From Massilia sp. PDC64 (GTDB lineage: Bacteria > Pseudomonadota > Gammaproteobacteria > Burkholderiales > Burkholderiaceae_D), in contig NZ_FMZS01000010.1 of assembly GCF_900101265.1 (NCBI RefSeq), positions 283,561-347,560 on the forward strand: a stretch of DNA of 64,000 bases, read 5' to 3'. The notes beneath the pieces were generated by a model. The model was not told where the DNA came from and did not search any database. It saw nothing but the letters and a program-made list of their open reading frames with translations. Positions 16,454 through 25,279 of the stretch are shown one piece after another (positions within the stretch are counted from its first letter, which is position 1; each line of letters opens with the position of its first letter). Both the position numbers and the translations under genes were made by a program.

Positions 16454-18694
16454 ATGAGCTTTCCGCAACGACCCACGCCGCGCCTGTCAGCCGTCCTCGT
16501 CGCTTCCGCGTTCGGACTGACGGTCCACGCGCACGCCCAGGACGGCGCCGCCGTCGCATCCACGCCGCCCGCCGGCGCGCAGGCGCAAGCCGGCGACGAC
16601 GCCCACGTCGTGCTGGTCACCGGCACGCGCCGGCGCACCCCGGTGCGCGAAGTTCCGATGGCCGTCAACGCCATCAGCGCCGAGGAGCTCGAACGCCGCG
16701 GCGCCGAGCAGCTGCGCGACTACGTCGAGTCGCTGCCCGGCGTCACGCTGAACGGCGGCGGCGGGCGCGGCATGGGACAGATCTCCATCCGCGGCATCAC
16801 GGTGGGCGGCGACATCAACCCGCCCACCAGCACCTACCTGGACGACATCCCGTACGGCGGCAGCGACCACAATGGCGCCAAGCTGTCGCTGGACCTCGGG
16901 ACGCTCGACCTGCACCACATCGAGATCTACCGGGGTCCGCAGGGCACGCTGTACGGCGCGAACGCGCTGGGCGGCGTCGTCAAGTACGTGTTCAACGAAC
17001 CGGATCCGAACCAGACGTCCGGCCATGTGCGCGGCGAGCTGTCTTCCACCCGCAACGGTTCGCTCAACTACACGGCGAGCGCGGTGGCGAACGTGCCGCT
17101 GTCGCCCGGCGTGGCCGCGCTGCGCTTCGGCACCGCCCGCACCCGCGACGCGGGCCACATGGACGCCGTCGGCCCGCTGCCCGGCGAACGCGTCGACCGC
17201 AGCGATGCCACGAGCTACCGCATCGCCGCGCTGTTCACGCCGAACCGCGACCTGTCGTTCAAGGTCACGGCGATGCAGCAAAAGCTCGCGCGCGACGGCA
17301 ACGACGCCACCGACTACACGATGACGGGGCAGCCCGTGCAGGGCGAATTCCAGCACCAGCGCTACGTGCCCGAACCGTTCGAGCAGACCGTGCGCGTCGG
17401 CAGCTTCGAGCTCGATTACGACCTGCGCTGGGCGCGCCTGAACGCGGTGCTGTCGTACCAGACGAGCGACAACCGGGTGATCGACGACGCCTCCGGCGCC
17501 TACGTGGCGGCCTATAGCCAGCTGATTCCCGGCATCAAGACCGCATGGGTCGACACGACCGTCAATACCCGCAAGAAGACGGCGGAAGTGCGCCTGACGT
17601 CGCCGCGCAGCGACCGGTTCGAATGGCTGGCAGGCGTCTTTGCCAACCGCGAGGACAACGACTTGTCCGTGCTTAACGACTCGACGAACGCCAACGGCCC
17701 GAACCTGCGCCTCGCCAGCGTGACGATGCCGGCCACGTTCCGCGAAGTGGCGGCGTTCGGCGACGTGACGTTCTATCCCCTGCCGGCGCTCGGCCTCACG
17801 CTGGGCGCGCGGGCGAGCCGCAACAAGCAGCACTCGAGCCAGACGGTCGAATCGCCGCTCATTCCCAGCGCCAAGGACGTGCCGACGGAAGCCAGCGACA
17901 ACAGCCATACGTGGCTGGCCACGGCCCGCTACACGATCGCGCCGAAGAGCAGCGTCTACGTACGCTTCGCCACCGGCTACAATCCCGGCGGTGTGAATTC
18001 GGCCAAGCTCAGTCTTTCCGGCGCCACGTTGACGGTGCATCCGAGCTATACCGCCAACACGCTGCTCAGCAGCGAAGTCGGGTACAAGGCCGATCTGCTG
18101 GACAATCGCCTGTCGGTCGAGGCGTCGCTGTACCGCCTGGACTGGAAGGACCTCCAGGTCGTATCGCGCGACGGCACCGGCGGCGAGATCGTCAACGGCG
18201 GCAAGGCGCGCGTGAACGGTGCGGAATTCGCGGCCACTGTCCGTCCGGCGGACGGATGGACCATCGAATCCAGCGTCGCCTGGATCGACGGCAAGACGCG
18301 CGACGACATCGTCGAGTTGGGCGCCAGGGCGGGCGACCGCCTGCCGCTGTCGCCGAAGTGGGCGGCGGCGCTGCGCGCGGGCCGCGAATTCACGGTCGGA
18401 GACCATACTGCGCATGCGGCGCTCGCGTGGCGCTACGTGGGCGAGCGCGATTCCAACTTCCAGCATACCGCCGTCGACCAGGCGCCCGCCTACAAGCTGC
18501 CGTCGTACTCGACGTTCGCGTTCAATGCCGGCGTCGAACTGGGCGCCGCCACCGTCAACGTCTTCGTGCGCAACCTGGCCGACAAGCGGGGCCAGGCCGC
18601 GGCCAACACGGGCTACGTCCCTTACGGCCAGCCCGCCCTGGTCTCGCTGATCGAACCGCGCACCGTCGGCGTCAACGTGCAGTATTCCTTCTGA
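16454..18694 (+). CDS. TonB-dependent receptor of the D-peptide operon
   Basis: 746 residues with a signal peptide ending near ...VHAHAQ (about residue 27). The plug domain (about 55-170) contains VVLVTGTRRRTPVREVPMAV, LPGVTLNGG, ISIRGITVGGDI and IEIYRGPQGTLYGANALGGV; a 22-strand barrel follows to a terminal aromatic (VQYSF), as required for outer-membrane insertion. CAGGAGA lies seven bases upstream of the ATG. The receptor type is common in sphingomonads and Massilia for organic nutrients. Being inside the operon, it should bring the operon's substrate, probably a small peptide, into the periplasm (inference). Confidence 0.92.
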   Translation: MSFPQRPTPRLSAVLVASAFGLTVHAHAQDGAAVASTPPAGAQAQAGDDAHVVLVTGTRRRTPVREVPMAVNAISAEELERRGAEQLRDYVESLPGVTLNGGGGRGMGQISIRGITVGGDINPPTSTYLDDIPYGGSDHNGAKLSLDLGTLDLHHIEIYRGPQGTLYGANALGGVVKYVFNEPDPNQTSGHVRGELSSTRNGSLNYTASAVANVPLSPGVAALRFGTARTRDAGHMDAVGPLPGERVDRSDATSYRIAALFTPNRDLSFKVTAMQQKLARDGNDATDYTMTGQPVQGEFQHQRYVPEPFEQTVRVGSFELDYDLRWARLNAVLSYQTSDNRVIDDASGAYVAAYSQLIPGIKTAWVDTTVNTRKKTAEVRLTSPRSDRFEWLAGVFANREDNDLSVLNDSTNANGPNLRLASVTMPATFREVAAFGDVTFYPLPALGLTLGARASRNKQHSSQTVESPLIPSAKDVPTEASDNSHTWLATARYTIAPKSSVYVRFATGYNPGGVNSAKLSLSGATLTVHPSYTANTLLSSEVGYKADLLDNRLSVEASLYRLDWKDLQVVSRDGTGGEIVNGGKARVNGAEFAATVRPADGWTIESSVAWIDGKTRDDIVELGARAGDRLPLSPKWAAALRAGREFTVGDHTAHAALAWRYVGERDSNFQHTAVDQAPAYKLPSYSTFAFNAGVELGAATVNVFVRNLADKRGQAAANTGYVPYGQPALVSLIEPRTVGVNVQYSF

Positions 18695-18703
18695 GGACCC
18701 GCC

Positions 18704-20089
18704 ATGAGCCAACTGACTTCCGCCACCCTGGCGCCCGAACCTGCCGCGTCCCGGGAAGAACCGAAAGCGCCCGTCTCGGCCTGGTACGCGCTCGGCGTAT
18801 TGATCGTCGCCACGCTGCTGTCGTTCGTCGACCGCGAGATCCTGTCGCTCGTCGCCGAGCCGATGCGGCGCGCGCTGCACCTCAACGACACCCAGCTGGG
18901 CGTGCTGCAGGGCCTCGGCATGGTGTTCTTCGCCGGCCTCGCCGCGCTGCCCATCGCCTGGGTCGCGGACCGCTACGGCCGCCGCACCGTGCTGACGGTG
19001 TCGGTGCTGATCTGGAGCGCCGCCACGGCCGCCTGCGGCCTCGCGCGCGACTTCGACGAATTGTTCGCGGCGCTCGTTTTCCTCGGCATCGGCCAGGCGG
19101 GGCTCAGTCCCGTCGTGTTCGGCCTGATCCCGCAACTGTTCCCCGCGCGCCAGCGCGTGCTGGCCAACGCGATCTATTCGATGGTGGCCACGCTCGGCGC
19201 CGCGCTGGGCCTGATCGCGGGCGGACCGATGGTGAGCGGCATCGACGCGGCGCGCCCGCTGTTGCCGGATGCCCTGCACGGCATGGAAGCATGGCGCCTC
19301 GGCTTCGTGCTGGTGGCGCTGCCCGGGCCCGTCATCGCGCTGCTCGTCGCGCTGATGCGCCTGTCGCGCCAGGCCCCGGACGAGGCGGTGCAAGCGGAAG
19401 AGGGGGCCGCGCCGGGTGCGCAGCAGATCAGCATCTTCGAATGGAGCCGCGACCACTGGCGCACGGTCGCCGGCCTGTTCGGCAGCATTGGCCTCGTGTC
19501 GTTCGGCTTCAACGCGATCGGCGCGTGGAGCCCGATCGTCGCGGCGCGCAACTTCGGCGCCACGCCGGCGGAAGTCGGGCAGGGCCTCGGCCTGACGATG
19601 GCCGTGGGCACCATCCTCGGCGGCGTGCTGGTGTCTCCTGTCGCGCGCTGGCTCACGCCGCGCTACCACCTCGCCACGCCGCTGCGCGTGATCGAGTTCG
19701 GCCTGCTGATCGCCTTGCCCCTGTGCCTCGTGCTCACGTGGACCACGTCGTCCGCGCAGATGTTCACGGTGATCTGCCTGCAGGTGGCACCCGTCACCAT
19801 CGGCACCATGCTGTTCAACACGGCGATGCAGGACATTTGCCCGGACTATCTGCGTTCCCGCGTGCTGGCGGTGGGCCTCGTCGTGGGGCTCGTGTTTTCC
19901 ACCGCGAGCCCGATCGCCGTCGGCCTCATTTCCGACGCGTTCAACCCGGCGCCGAAGGCCCTGATGTGGGCGATGGCGATCGTCGCGGCGGTGGGCCTCG
20001 GCACGGGCACGGCGCTGATGCGCTGGTCCGAAGACGCCTTCGTGCGCACCGTGCGCACGTTCGCCAACCACCCGGCCGTGGGAGACTGA
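18704..20089 (+). CDS. MFS transporter, Spinster-like
   Basis: 461 residues with twelve predicted membrane helices. FVDREILSLVAEPMRRALHLNDTQLGVLQG in the first helix and loop is the recognisable Spinster-like pattern, and WVADRYGRRTVL is the MFS loop motif between helices 2 and 3. GAGGA precedes the ATG by six bases, nine bases after the TonB receptor stop. There is no ABC or POT peptide importer in this operon, so this carrier is the only candidate to move the substrate across the inner membrane; AmpG-like transport of muropeptide-type molecules is a model but not shown. Confidence 0.88.
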   Translation: MSQLTSATLAPEPAASREEPKAPVSAWYALGVLIVATLLSFVDREILSLVAEPMRRALHLNDTQLGVLQGLGMVFFAGLAALPIAWVADRYGRRTVLTVSVLIWSAATAACGLARDFDELFAALVFLGIGQAGLSPVVFGLIPQLFPARQRVLANAIYSMVATLGAALGLIAGGPMVSGIDAARPLLPDALHGMEAWRLGFVLVALPGPVIALLVALMRLSRQAPDEAVQAEEGAAPGAQQISIFEWSRDHWRTVAGLFGSIGLVSFGFNAIGAWSPIVAARNFGATPAEVGQGLGLTMAVGTILGGVLVSPVARWLTPRYHLATPLRVIEFGLLIALPLCLVLTWTTSSAQMFTVICLQVAPVTIGTMLFNTAMQDICPDYLRSRVLAVGLVVGLVFSTASPIAVGLISDAFNPAPKALMWAMAIVAAVGLGTGTALMRWSEDAFVRTVRTFANHPAVGD

Positions 20090-20090
20090 C

Positions 20091-21719
20091 ATGGATGCAC
20101 GCATTGCCGCGCTGGATGCGCTGTTCGACGGCCACGTCAAGTCCGACGGACCGGGGCTCGTCGTGGCGGCGGCCGTCGACGGCAGGGTCGTGTACCGCCG
20201 CGCCTTCGGCATGGCCTGCGTGGCCCTCGGCCGCGCGCTGGCGCCGTCGACGCGCATGCGCATCGGCTCGACGAGCAAGCAGTTCACGGCGATGGCCGTG
20301 TTGCTGCTCGCGGACGAGGGGCGCGTCGACCTGGACGCGCCGCTGCGGGACTACCTGCCCGAGCTGCCGCGCTATCCCGTGGAGCCGACCGTGCGCCAGG
20401 TCCTGCAACACCTGGGCGGCATCCGCGACCACGTGAGCGACGGCATGCTCGTCGACGGTGGACGCAGCGTGAAGCCGGCCGGGTGGGCATGGCGGCACCT
20501 CGTGCGCCAGGATGCGCTGAACGGCCTGCCGGGCCAGCGCTGGATGTACAGCAATGGCGGCTACCACCTGCTGTCGCTGCTGGCGGAACGCGCCGGCGGC
20601 CGGCCGTTCGCGGAACTGTTGCGCGACCGCCTGTTCGCGCCGCTCGGGATGCACGATACGGCGCTGGTGCCGAGCGACCTCGCCATCACGCCCGGCCTGG
20701 CGACCTTGCACGTCCCGCAGGCGGACGGCACGTGGCGGCGCGGCGCGTTCCCGCACGAGGACCTGCTGGGGGAGGGCGGCATCGTGTCCACGGCGGACGA
20801 CCTGCTGCGCTGGCTCGCGGAACTGCGCGCGCCGCGCGTCCTCGGTACGCCGGCCGCGTGGCGTACGCTGCTCGAGCCCGCGCGCCTCGCGGACGGCAGT
20901 GCGCTCCCGTACCTGATGGGCCTCCTGCGCCTGCCGATGCGGGGCGAGGTCACGCTGCAGCACGCCGGCGCCGTCGTGGGCGCCAGCTGCCAGGCGCTGA
21001 CGGTGCCCGCGCGCGGCATCGACATCGTCGTGCTCACGAACGGCCTGCCGGTCAGCCCGACCGCCATCGCGGGCCAGGTCCTCGGCGTGCTGCTCGACGC
21101 TGCGGACCGCCCGGCGCCGGAACCGGCGCGGCCGAAGACCCGCGACTACGCGGCGCTGCCGGGCCGGCGCTACCGCACGCCGTCGGGCATGGTGCTGGCC
21201 TTCGCGGATGCCGACGGCGTGCTCGCGCTGTCCGTGCTGGGCAACCGCGCGCAGCCGCTGCGGCTCGCCTCCGACGGGTTCGTGCTGGCGTACGAAGACT
21301 GCGGCGCCGGCCCGTTCTTCGTGTCCGGCGTGGCGCACCTGCCGCCGCGCGCCCCGACCACGCTGCGGGTGGGCGAGGGCGCCGTGTTCGAGACGGCGCG
21401 GCTGGTGCCGCCGGCGGATGCGGTGGACTGGGACGAGCTGGCGGGGGACTGGCGCTGCGCCGACCTCGGCACCGAAGCCGGCCTCGAAGCCGGTTCGGAA
21501 GACGCGCTACTGACCGTGCGCGGCGGGGCCAACCGGCTCACGCTGCGCCTGGCGCCGTGCGGTCCCGACCTGTTCCAGTGGCACAGCACGGATGCGGCCA
21601 TGCCGTTGACGGGCATGCTGCACGCCGTGCGCACGGACGGCCGCGTAACGGCGCTGCAGTGCGACGCCTGGGGCAGCCGCGGCCTGCGCTACGACCGCGC
21701 GGACGGCGCCCATGGCTGA
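20091..21719 (+). CDS. S12 serine hydrolase, D-aminopeptidase-like (paralog 3)
   Basis: 542 residues, ATG one base after the MFS stop. It has the same architecture as paralogs 1 and 2 but is more diverged: S60-T-S-K63, Y153-S-N155 (the other two have Y-C-N) and H291-A-G293. HLGGIRDHVSDG replaces the HTSGLRCYxDLSF block of the others, so the substrate pocket probably differs. The C-terminal barrel region (LPGRRYRTPSGMVLAF onward) is retained. No signal peptide. The last 8 bases overlap the FAD oxidoreductase gene. Confidence 0.85.
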   Translation: MDARIAALDALFDGHVKSDGPGLVVAAAVDGRVVYRRAFGMACVALGRALAPSTRMRIGSTSKQFTAMAVLLLADEGRVDLDAPLRDYLPELPRYPVEPTVRQVLQHLGGIRDHVSDGMLVDGGRSVKPAGWAWRHLVRQDALNGLPGQRWMYSNGGYHLLSLLAERAGGRPFAELLRDRLFAPLGMHDTALVPSDLAITPGLATLHVPQADGTWRRGAFPHEDLLGEGGIVSTADDLLRWLAELRAPRVLGTPAAWRTLLEPARLADGSALPYLMGLLRLPMRGEVTLQHAGAVVGASCQALTVPARGIDIVVLTNGLPVSPTAIAGQVLGVLLDAADRPAPEPARPKTRDYAALPGRRYRTPSGMVLAFADADGVLALSVLGNRAQPLRLASDGFVLAYEDCGAGPFFVSGVAHLPPRAPTTLRVGEGAVFETARLVPPADAVDWDELAGDWRCADLGTEAGLEAGSEDALLTVRGGANRLTLRLAPCGPDLFQWHSTDAAMPLTGMLHAVRTDGRVTALQCDAWGSRGLRYDRADGAHG

Positions 21720-22863
21720 TCTCGACGCCGACGTCATCGTCATCGGGGCCGGCATCGCCGGTGCCGCCATCGCCTACTTCCTCGCGCCGCATGCGCGCGT
21801 GCTGCTGCTCGAACGCGAGACGCAGCCCGGCTACCACAGCACGGGGCGGTCGGCCGCGCTGTTCATGGAAAGCTACGGTCCGCCGCAGGTGCGCGCGCTC
21901 ACGTGCGCGAGCCGCGCGTTCTTCGACGCGCCGCCGCCCGGCTTTTGCGACCATCCTCTGCTCGCGCCGCGCGGCGCCCTCGCGTTCGCGCTGGCGGGGG
22001 ACGAGGCCGCGCTCGACGCGCACGAGGCGCTGGTGCGCAGCGTGACGGACAACGTCGAGCGCTGGTCTGCGGCGCGCACGCTCGCGTGCGTCCCCGTTCT
22101 TCGCCCGGAAGGACTCGTCGGCGCCGTCTACGAACCGGATGCGTGCGACATCGACGTGCACGCGCTGCATTACGGCTTCCTGAACGGTGCCCGCGCGGCC
22201 GGCTGCCGCTTGCTTGCCGACGCCGAGGTGCGCGGCCTGCGGCGGGACGGCGCAGGCTGGGAAGTCGACTGCACGCAGGGATGCCTGGGCGCGCGGATCG
22301 TCGTCAACGCGGCGGGCGCGTGGGCGGATCGCATCGGCGCGCTGGCCGGCGCGCGGCCCATCGGCCTGGTCCCCAAGCGGCGCTCAGCCTTCACGTTCGC
22401 GCCGCCGGCGGGCGTGGACGGGCGCGCGTGGCCTCTGTTCATGGACGTCCGCGAGACGTTCTACGTCAGGCCGGATGCGGGCATGCTGCTCGCGTCGCCG
22501 GCCAACGCGGACCCGGTGCCGCCGCACGACGTGCAGGCGGAGGAACTCGACATCGCCATCGCCATCGATGCGATCGAACGCATGACGACGCTGGCCATTC
22601 GCCGGCCGCACCACGTGTGGGCGGGCCTGCGCTCGTTCGTGCCGGACGGCGAGCTCGTCGCCGGATTCGATCCGGTCGTGCCCGGATTCTTCTGGGCGGC
22701 CGGGCAGGGCGGCTACGGGATCCAGAGCGCGCCGGCCGCGGGTGCCGCGGCGGCCTGCCTGATCCGCGGCGTGCCGCTGCCAGAGGCGCTGCTGCGCCGG
22801 GGCGTCGACCCCGCGGCCCTCGCCCCCCGGCCAGAATTTGCCGTCCCGGATGAACCCCGTTAG
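21712..22863 (+). CDS. FAD-dependent oxidoreductase (DAO family, D-amino-acid dehydrogenase/glycine oxidase-like)
   Basis: 383 residues with the N-terminal FAD-binding fold DVIVIGAGIAGAAIAYFL (G12-x-G14-x-x-G17), then STGRSAALFMESYGPPQVR, which matches the conserved YHSTGRS region of DAO-family dehydrogenases. The C-terminal FFWAAGQGGYGIQSAPA is the usual second FAD contact. Such enzymes oxidise a D-amino acid or glycine-type amine to the keto acid. In this operon it would complete breakdown by deaminating D-residues released by the hydrolases (inference). Starts inside the end of paralog 3. Confidence 0.87.
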   Translation: MADLDADVIVIGAGIAGAAIAYFLAPHARVLLLERETQPGYHSTGRSAALFMESYGPPQVRALTCASRAFFDAPPPGFCDHPLLAPRGALAFALAGDEAALDAHEALVRSVTDNVERWSAARTLACVPVLRPEGLVGAVYEPDACDIDVHALHYGFLNGARAAGCRLLADAEVRGLRRDGAGWEVDCTQGCLGARIVVNAAGAWADRIGALAGARPIGLVPKRRSAFTFAPPAGVDGRAWPLFMDVRETFYVRPDAGMLLASPANADPVPPHDVQAEELDIAIAIDAIERMTTLAIRRPHHVWAGLRSFVPDGELVAGFDPVVPGFFWAAGQGGYGIQSAPAAGAAAACLIRGVPLPEALLRRGVDPAALAPRPEFAVPDEPR

Positions 22864-22873
22864 AATGAGACCA
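22838..22873 (+). promoter_or_regulatory. Candidate internal promoter for the XRE-cupin gene (leaderless)
   Basis: TTGCCG (22838-22843), a 17-bp spacer and TAGAAT (22861-22866) form a plausible sigma-70 promoter. Transcription would start about seven bases past the -10 box, exactly on the ATG at 22873, which lacks a good ribosome site. This suggests separate, leaderless expression of the regulator. Confidence 0.4.
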
Positions 22874-23628
22874 TGAGCAAGCGCCCATCTGAGCCGGAAA
22901 GCGCCGCCTCGCCTGGGCAAGTCATCCGAGCGCTGCGCCAGCAACTCGGATTCACCCTCGGCGACGTCAGCGCCCGCACCGGCATGTCCGTCCCCACCCT
23001 GTCCAAGCTGGAGCAGGGCAAAGCCTCCCTTTCCTACGACAAGCTCCTGGCCCTGTCCAAGGGCCTCGGCGTCGACATGGCGCAGTTGCTGGAGCCGACC
23101 GCCGCGCCGCTGGCCGTGCCCGGCCGCAGCGCCGGCCGCCGCATCGTCCAGCGCGCCGGCGAAGGCCAGCTGGTCGAGACGAAGTCGTACCGCCAGCACT
23201 ATCTCGCCACCGAGCTGTTGAACAAGATGTTTACGCCGCTGGTCGTGGAGGTGCGTGCGCGTACCCTGGACGAGTTCGTGGCCGAATTCGGCGGCCTGAT
23301 CCACCATCCGGGCCAGGAATTCTGTCTCGTCCTGGAAGGCGAAATCGAGTTCCACACGGAGTTCTACGCCCCAGTGAGGCTCGGCGTCGGCGATTCCATC
23401 TACTTCGACAGCGACATGGGCCACGCCTACCTGGCCGCCGCGCCGGGAACGTGCCGCATCCTCGGGGTATGCGCGGGTGTCGGCCACGGTACGCCGATGC
23501 TCGACGACTTCATCGCCGTGTCCAACGACAGCCGGCCCGCAGCGCCCGCCGTGCCTTCGGTGCCGCTGGCGCGCGGCGAGCGGCCCGCCCCCGCCCGGAC
23601 GAAGCGGCGCGGGACCGGTTCGGCATGA
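22873..23628 (+). CDS. XRE-family regulator with C-terminal cupin domain
   Basis: 251 residues. A Cro/C1-type helix-turn-helix occupies about residues 14-70 (IRALRQQLGFTLGDVSARTG then MSVPTLSKLEQGKASLSYDK). A cupin sensor domain covers about 145-215, with GGLIHHPGQEFCLVLEGEIE and GDSIYFDSDMGHAY. This architecture usually controls local amino-acid, polyamine or peptide catabolism genes, with the cupin sensing the small molecule. It is followed by a 25-residue basic Pro/Ala/Arg tail. It sits at the end of the ten-gene operon and is the likely regulator of it. Stop overlaps the next start (ATGA). Confidence 0.88.
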   Translation: MSKRPSEPESAASPGQVIRALRQQLGFTLGDVSARTGMSVPTLSKLEQGKASLSYDKLLALSKGLGVDMAQLLEPTAAPLAVPGRSAGRRIVQRAGEGQLVETKSYRQHYLATELLNKMFTPLVVEVRARTLDEFVAEFGGLIHHPGQEFCLVLEGEIEFHTEFYAPVRLGVGDSIYFDSDMGHAYLAAAPGTCRILGVCAGVGHGTPMLDDFIAVSNDSRPAAPAVPSVPLARGERPAPARTKRRGTGSA

Positions 23629-24032
23629 AGCTCGACCATTTTGCCCATCGCCTGCAGGCGTCGCATTTCGACACGATCGTCGACATGCTCGTGACCCGGC
23701 TCGGCTTCGTCGTGCTACGCGCCAGTGCATCGTCGGTCTGGCTGCGCCAGCATGGCGCGAACGTGGATGTGCAATTCACCCGCAGCGCGACCACGCACCG
23801 CGACGCCGACAAGCGCGGTTCGCAATTGTCGTTCACGTCGGCTACGCCGCGCGCGGACCTCGAGTCGCTGGCCGCATGGCTCGCGGAGCGCGGCGTGGCG
23901 GCCTCAGTCGGCAGCTGGTCGGAGCGCGAGTTCTACCTCGATGCGCCTGACGCTTTCGTCGATTTCGTGCTGGAGGCGATGACGCCCGACCTGGCGCGCT
24001 ATCCGGGGCACGCCGACAAGGACGCGTACTGA
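23625..24032 (+). CDS. VOC/glyoxalase-like small protein
   Basis: 135 residues from an ATG overlapping the XRE stop by four bases. MKLDHFAHRLQASHFDTIVD and the closing FYLDAPDAFVDFVLEAM are laid out like one vicinal-oxygen-chelate module (beta-alpha-beta-beta-beta). Assignment rests on fold-like pattern only. Metal ligands are uncertain (His5 and a late acidic residue are candidates), and the reaction cannot be named. Last gene of the operon, convergent with the MFS gene at 24046. Confidence 0.65.
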   Translation: MKLDHFAHRLQASHFDTIVDMLVTRLGFVVLRASASSVWLRQHGANVDVQFTRSATTHRDADKRGSQLSFTSATPRADLESLAAWLAERGVAASVGSWSEREFYLDAPDAFVDFVLEAMTPDLARYPGHADKDAY

Positions 24033-24045
24033 CAACCGGCCGGGA

Positions 24046-25224
24046 TCAGGCGGCCGCCAGCGCCTGCCCCACGGGTTCCAGCCGGCGCAGCCGCAGCGCG
24101 ATCAGGAGGGCGGCGCCGAGCAATACGCCCAGCAGCGCCACGACGCCGCCCCAGCCGCCGTGTTCCCACAGCACGCCGCACAGCCAGCCGACGAGGCTGG
24201 AGCCGAGGTAGTAGAAGCACAGGTATAGCGCGGACGCGAGCGCCTGCTGCGCGCGGGCGCGCCGGCCCACCCAGCTGCTGGCGATCGAGTGCGACGCGAA
24301 GAAGCCGAACGTAAAGATTGCCATGCCGGCCACGATGACGGGGACGTTGTGGGCCAGGGTCAGCAGCAGGCCCGCCAGCATCGTGCCCATCACGGTCCAC
24401 AGCACGTGGCGCCGGCCCAGGCGGTCGGCGCGGCGGCCGGCCCACACGGAGCTGAAGATGCCCAGCAAATACAGCAGCGAGATTCCGCCGACCACGCTCT
24501 GGCGCAGCCCGAACGGCGCGCCCAGCAGCCTGAACCCGATCACGTTGTAGGCGCTGACGAAACACCCCATCAGCAGGAACGACAGCGCGAACAGCCAGGG
24601 CAGGCCGGCGTCGCCGAAATGGCCGCGCAGGCCGTGCAGCAGTGCGGGCACGCCGCCGGACGACGGCCGGAAGTTGCGCGACGCGGGCAGGCTGCGCCAG
24701 AATTCCCACGCCGCGAGCAGGCCCGCGACGCCCATCACGGCGAACGCGGCGCGCCACGACACGAAGTCCGACAGCACGGCCGCCAGCACCCGTCCGACCA
24801 TGCCGCCGAACGCGTTGCCGCTGATGTAAAGACCCATCGATACGCCCAGCGACGCCGGCTCGATCTCCTCGCTCAGGTAAGCCATCGCGACGGCCGGCAT
24901 GCCGCCCAGCGCGAAGCCCAGCAGCGTGCGCGCCGCCAGCAATTGTGGATACGTGCGCGCAAAGGCCGCCAGCACGGTCATGAGCGCCGCCACGACCAGC
25001 GCCACGACCATCATGCTCTTGCGTCCCAGCCGGTCGGACAGGACGGAGGAAAACAGCAGCGAGACGGCCAGTGCGCCCGTCGACAGGGACAGCGACAGGC
25101 TGCTCTGCGCGGGCGTGAGCCCGAAATCGTGCGCGAGCAGGGGCATCAGCGGCTGTACGCAATACAGCAGGGCGAAACAGGAAAAGCCGCCGAAGAACAG
25201 GGCGCGGTTGGTACGATTGGTCAT
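24046..25224 (-). CDS. MFS transporter, YnfM/AraJ-like efflux type
   Basis: 392 residues, twelve predicted helices. The N-terminal half contains LMPLLAHDFGLTPAQSSLSL and SDRLGRKSMM, the standard MFS loop motif, and FALGGMPAVAMAYLSEEI, a pattern seen in YnfM-like transporters of the DHA1 group. Probably a proton-driven exporter. It diverges from the LysR gene at 25315, which is the usual arrangement for a LysR-controlled efflux gene. Confidence 0.88.
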   Translation of the reverse strand: MTNRTNRALFFGGFSCFALLYCVQPLMPLLAHDFGLTPAQSSLSLSLSTGALAVSLLFSSVLSDRLGRKSMMVVALVVAALMTVLAAFARTYPQLLAARTLLGFALGGMPAVAMAYLSEEIEPASLGVSMGLYISGNAFGGMVGRVLAAVLSDFVSWRAAFAVMGVAGLLAAWEFWRSLPASRNFRPSSGGVPALLHGLRGHFGDAGLPWLFALSFLLMGCFVSAYNVIGFRLLGAPFGLRQSVVGGISLLYLLGIFSSVWAGRRADRLGRRHVLWTVMGTMLAGLLLTLAHNVPVIVAGMAIFTFGFFASHSIASSWVGRRARAQQALASALYLCFYYLGSSLVGWLCGVLWEHGGWGGVVALLGVLLGAALLIALRLRRLEPVGQALAAA

Positions 25225-25279
25225 GGCTTAATCCTAGGATTGCCGGATACGATCGTCCAATATATATTTGTGGCGTTAC

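Noticed and set aside
16487..20287. 1266-residue minus-strand frame across the TonB receptor and MFS gene
   Set aside because: Its length comes from GC bias that removes stop codons. Composition is low-complexity Arg/His/Gln/Asp and the opposite strand holds two well-supported genes.
10496..24032. Integrative island with tRNA attachment site around the D-peptide operon
   Set aside because: No tRNA, integrase or flanking direct repeat was seen and the composition matches the surroundings.
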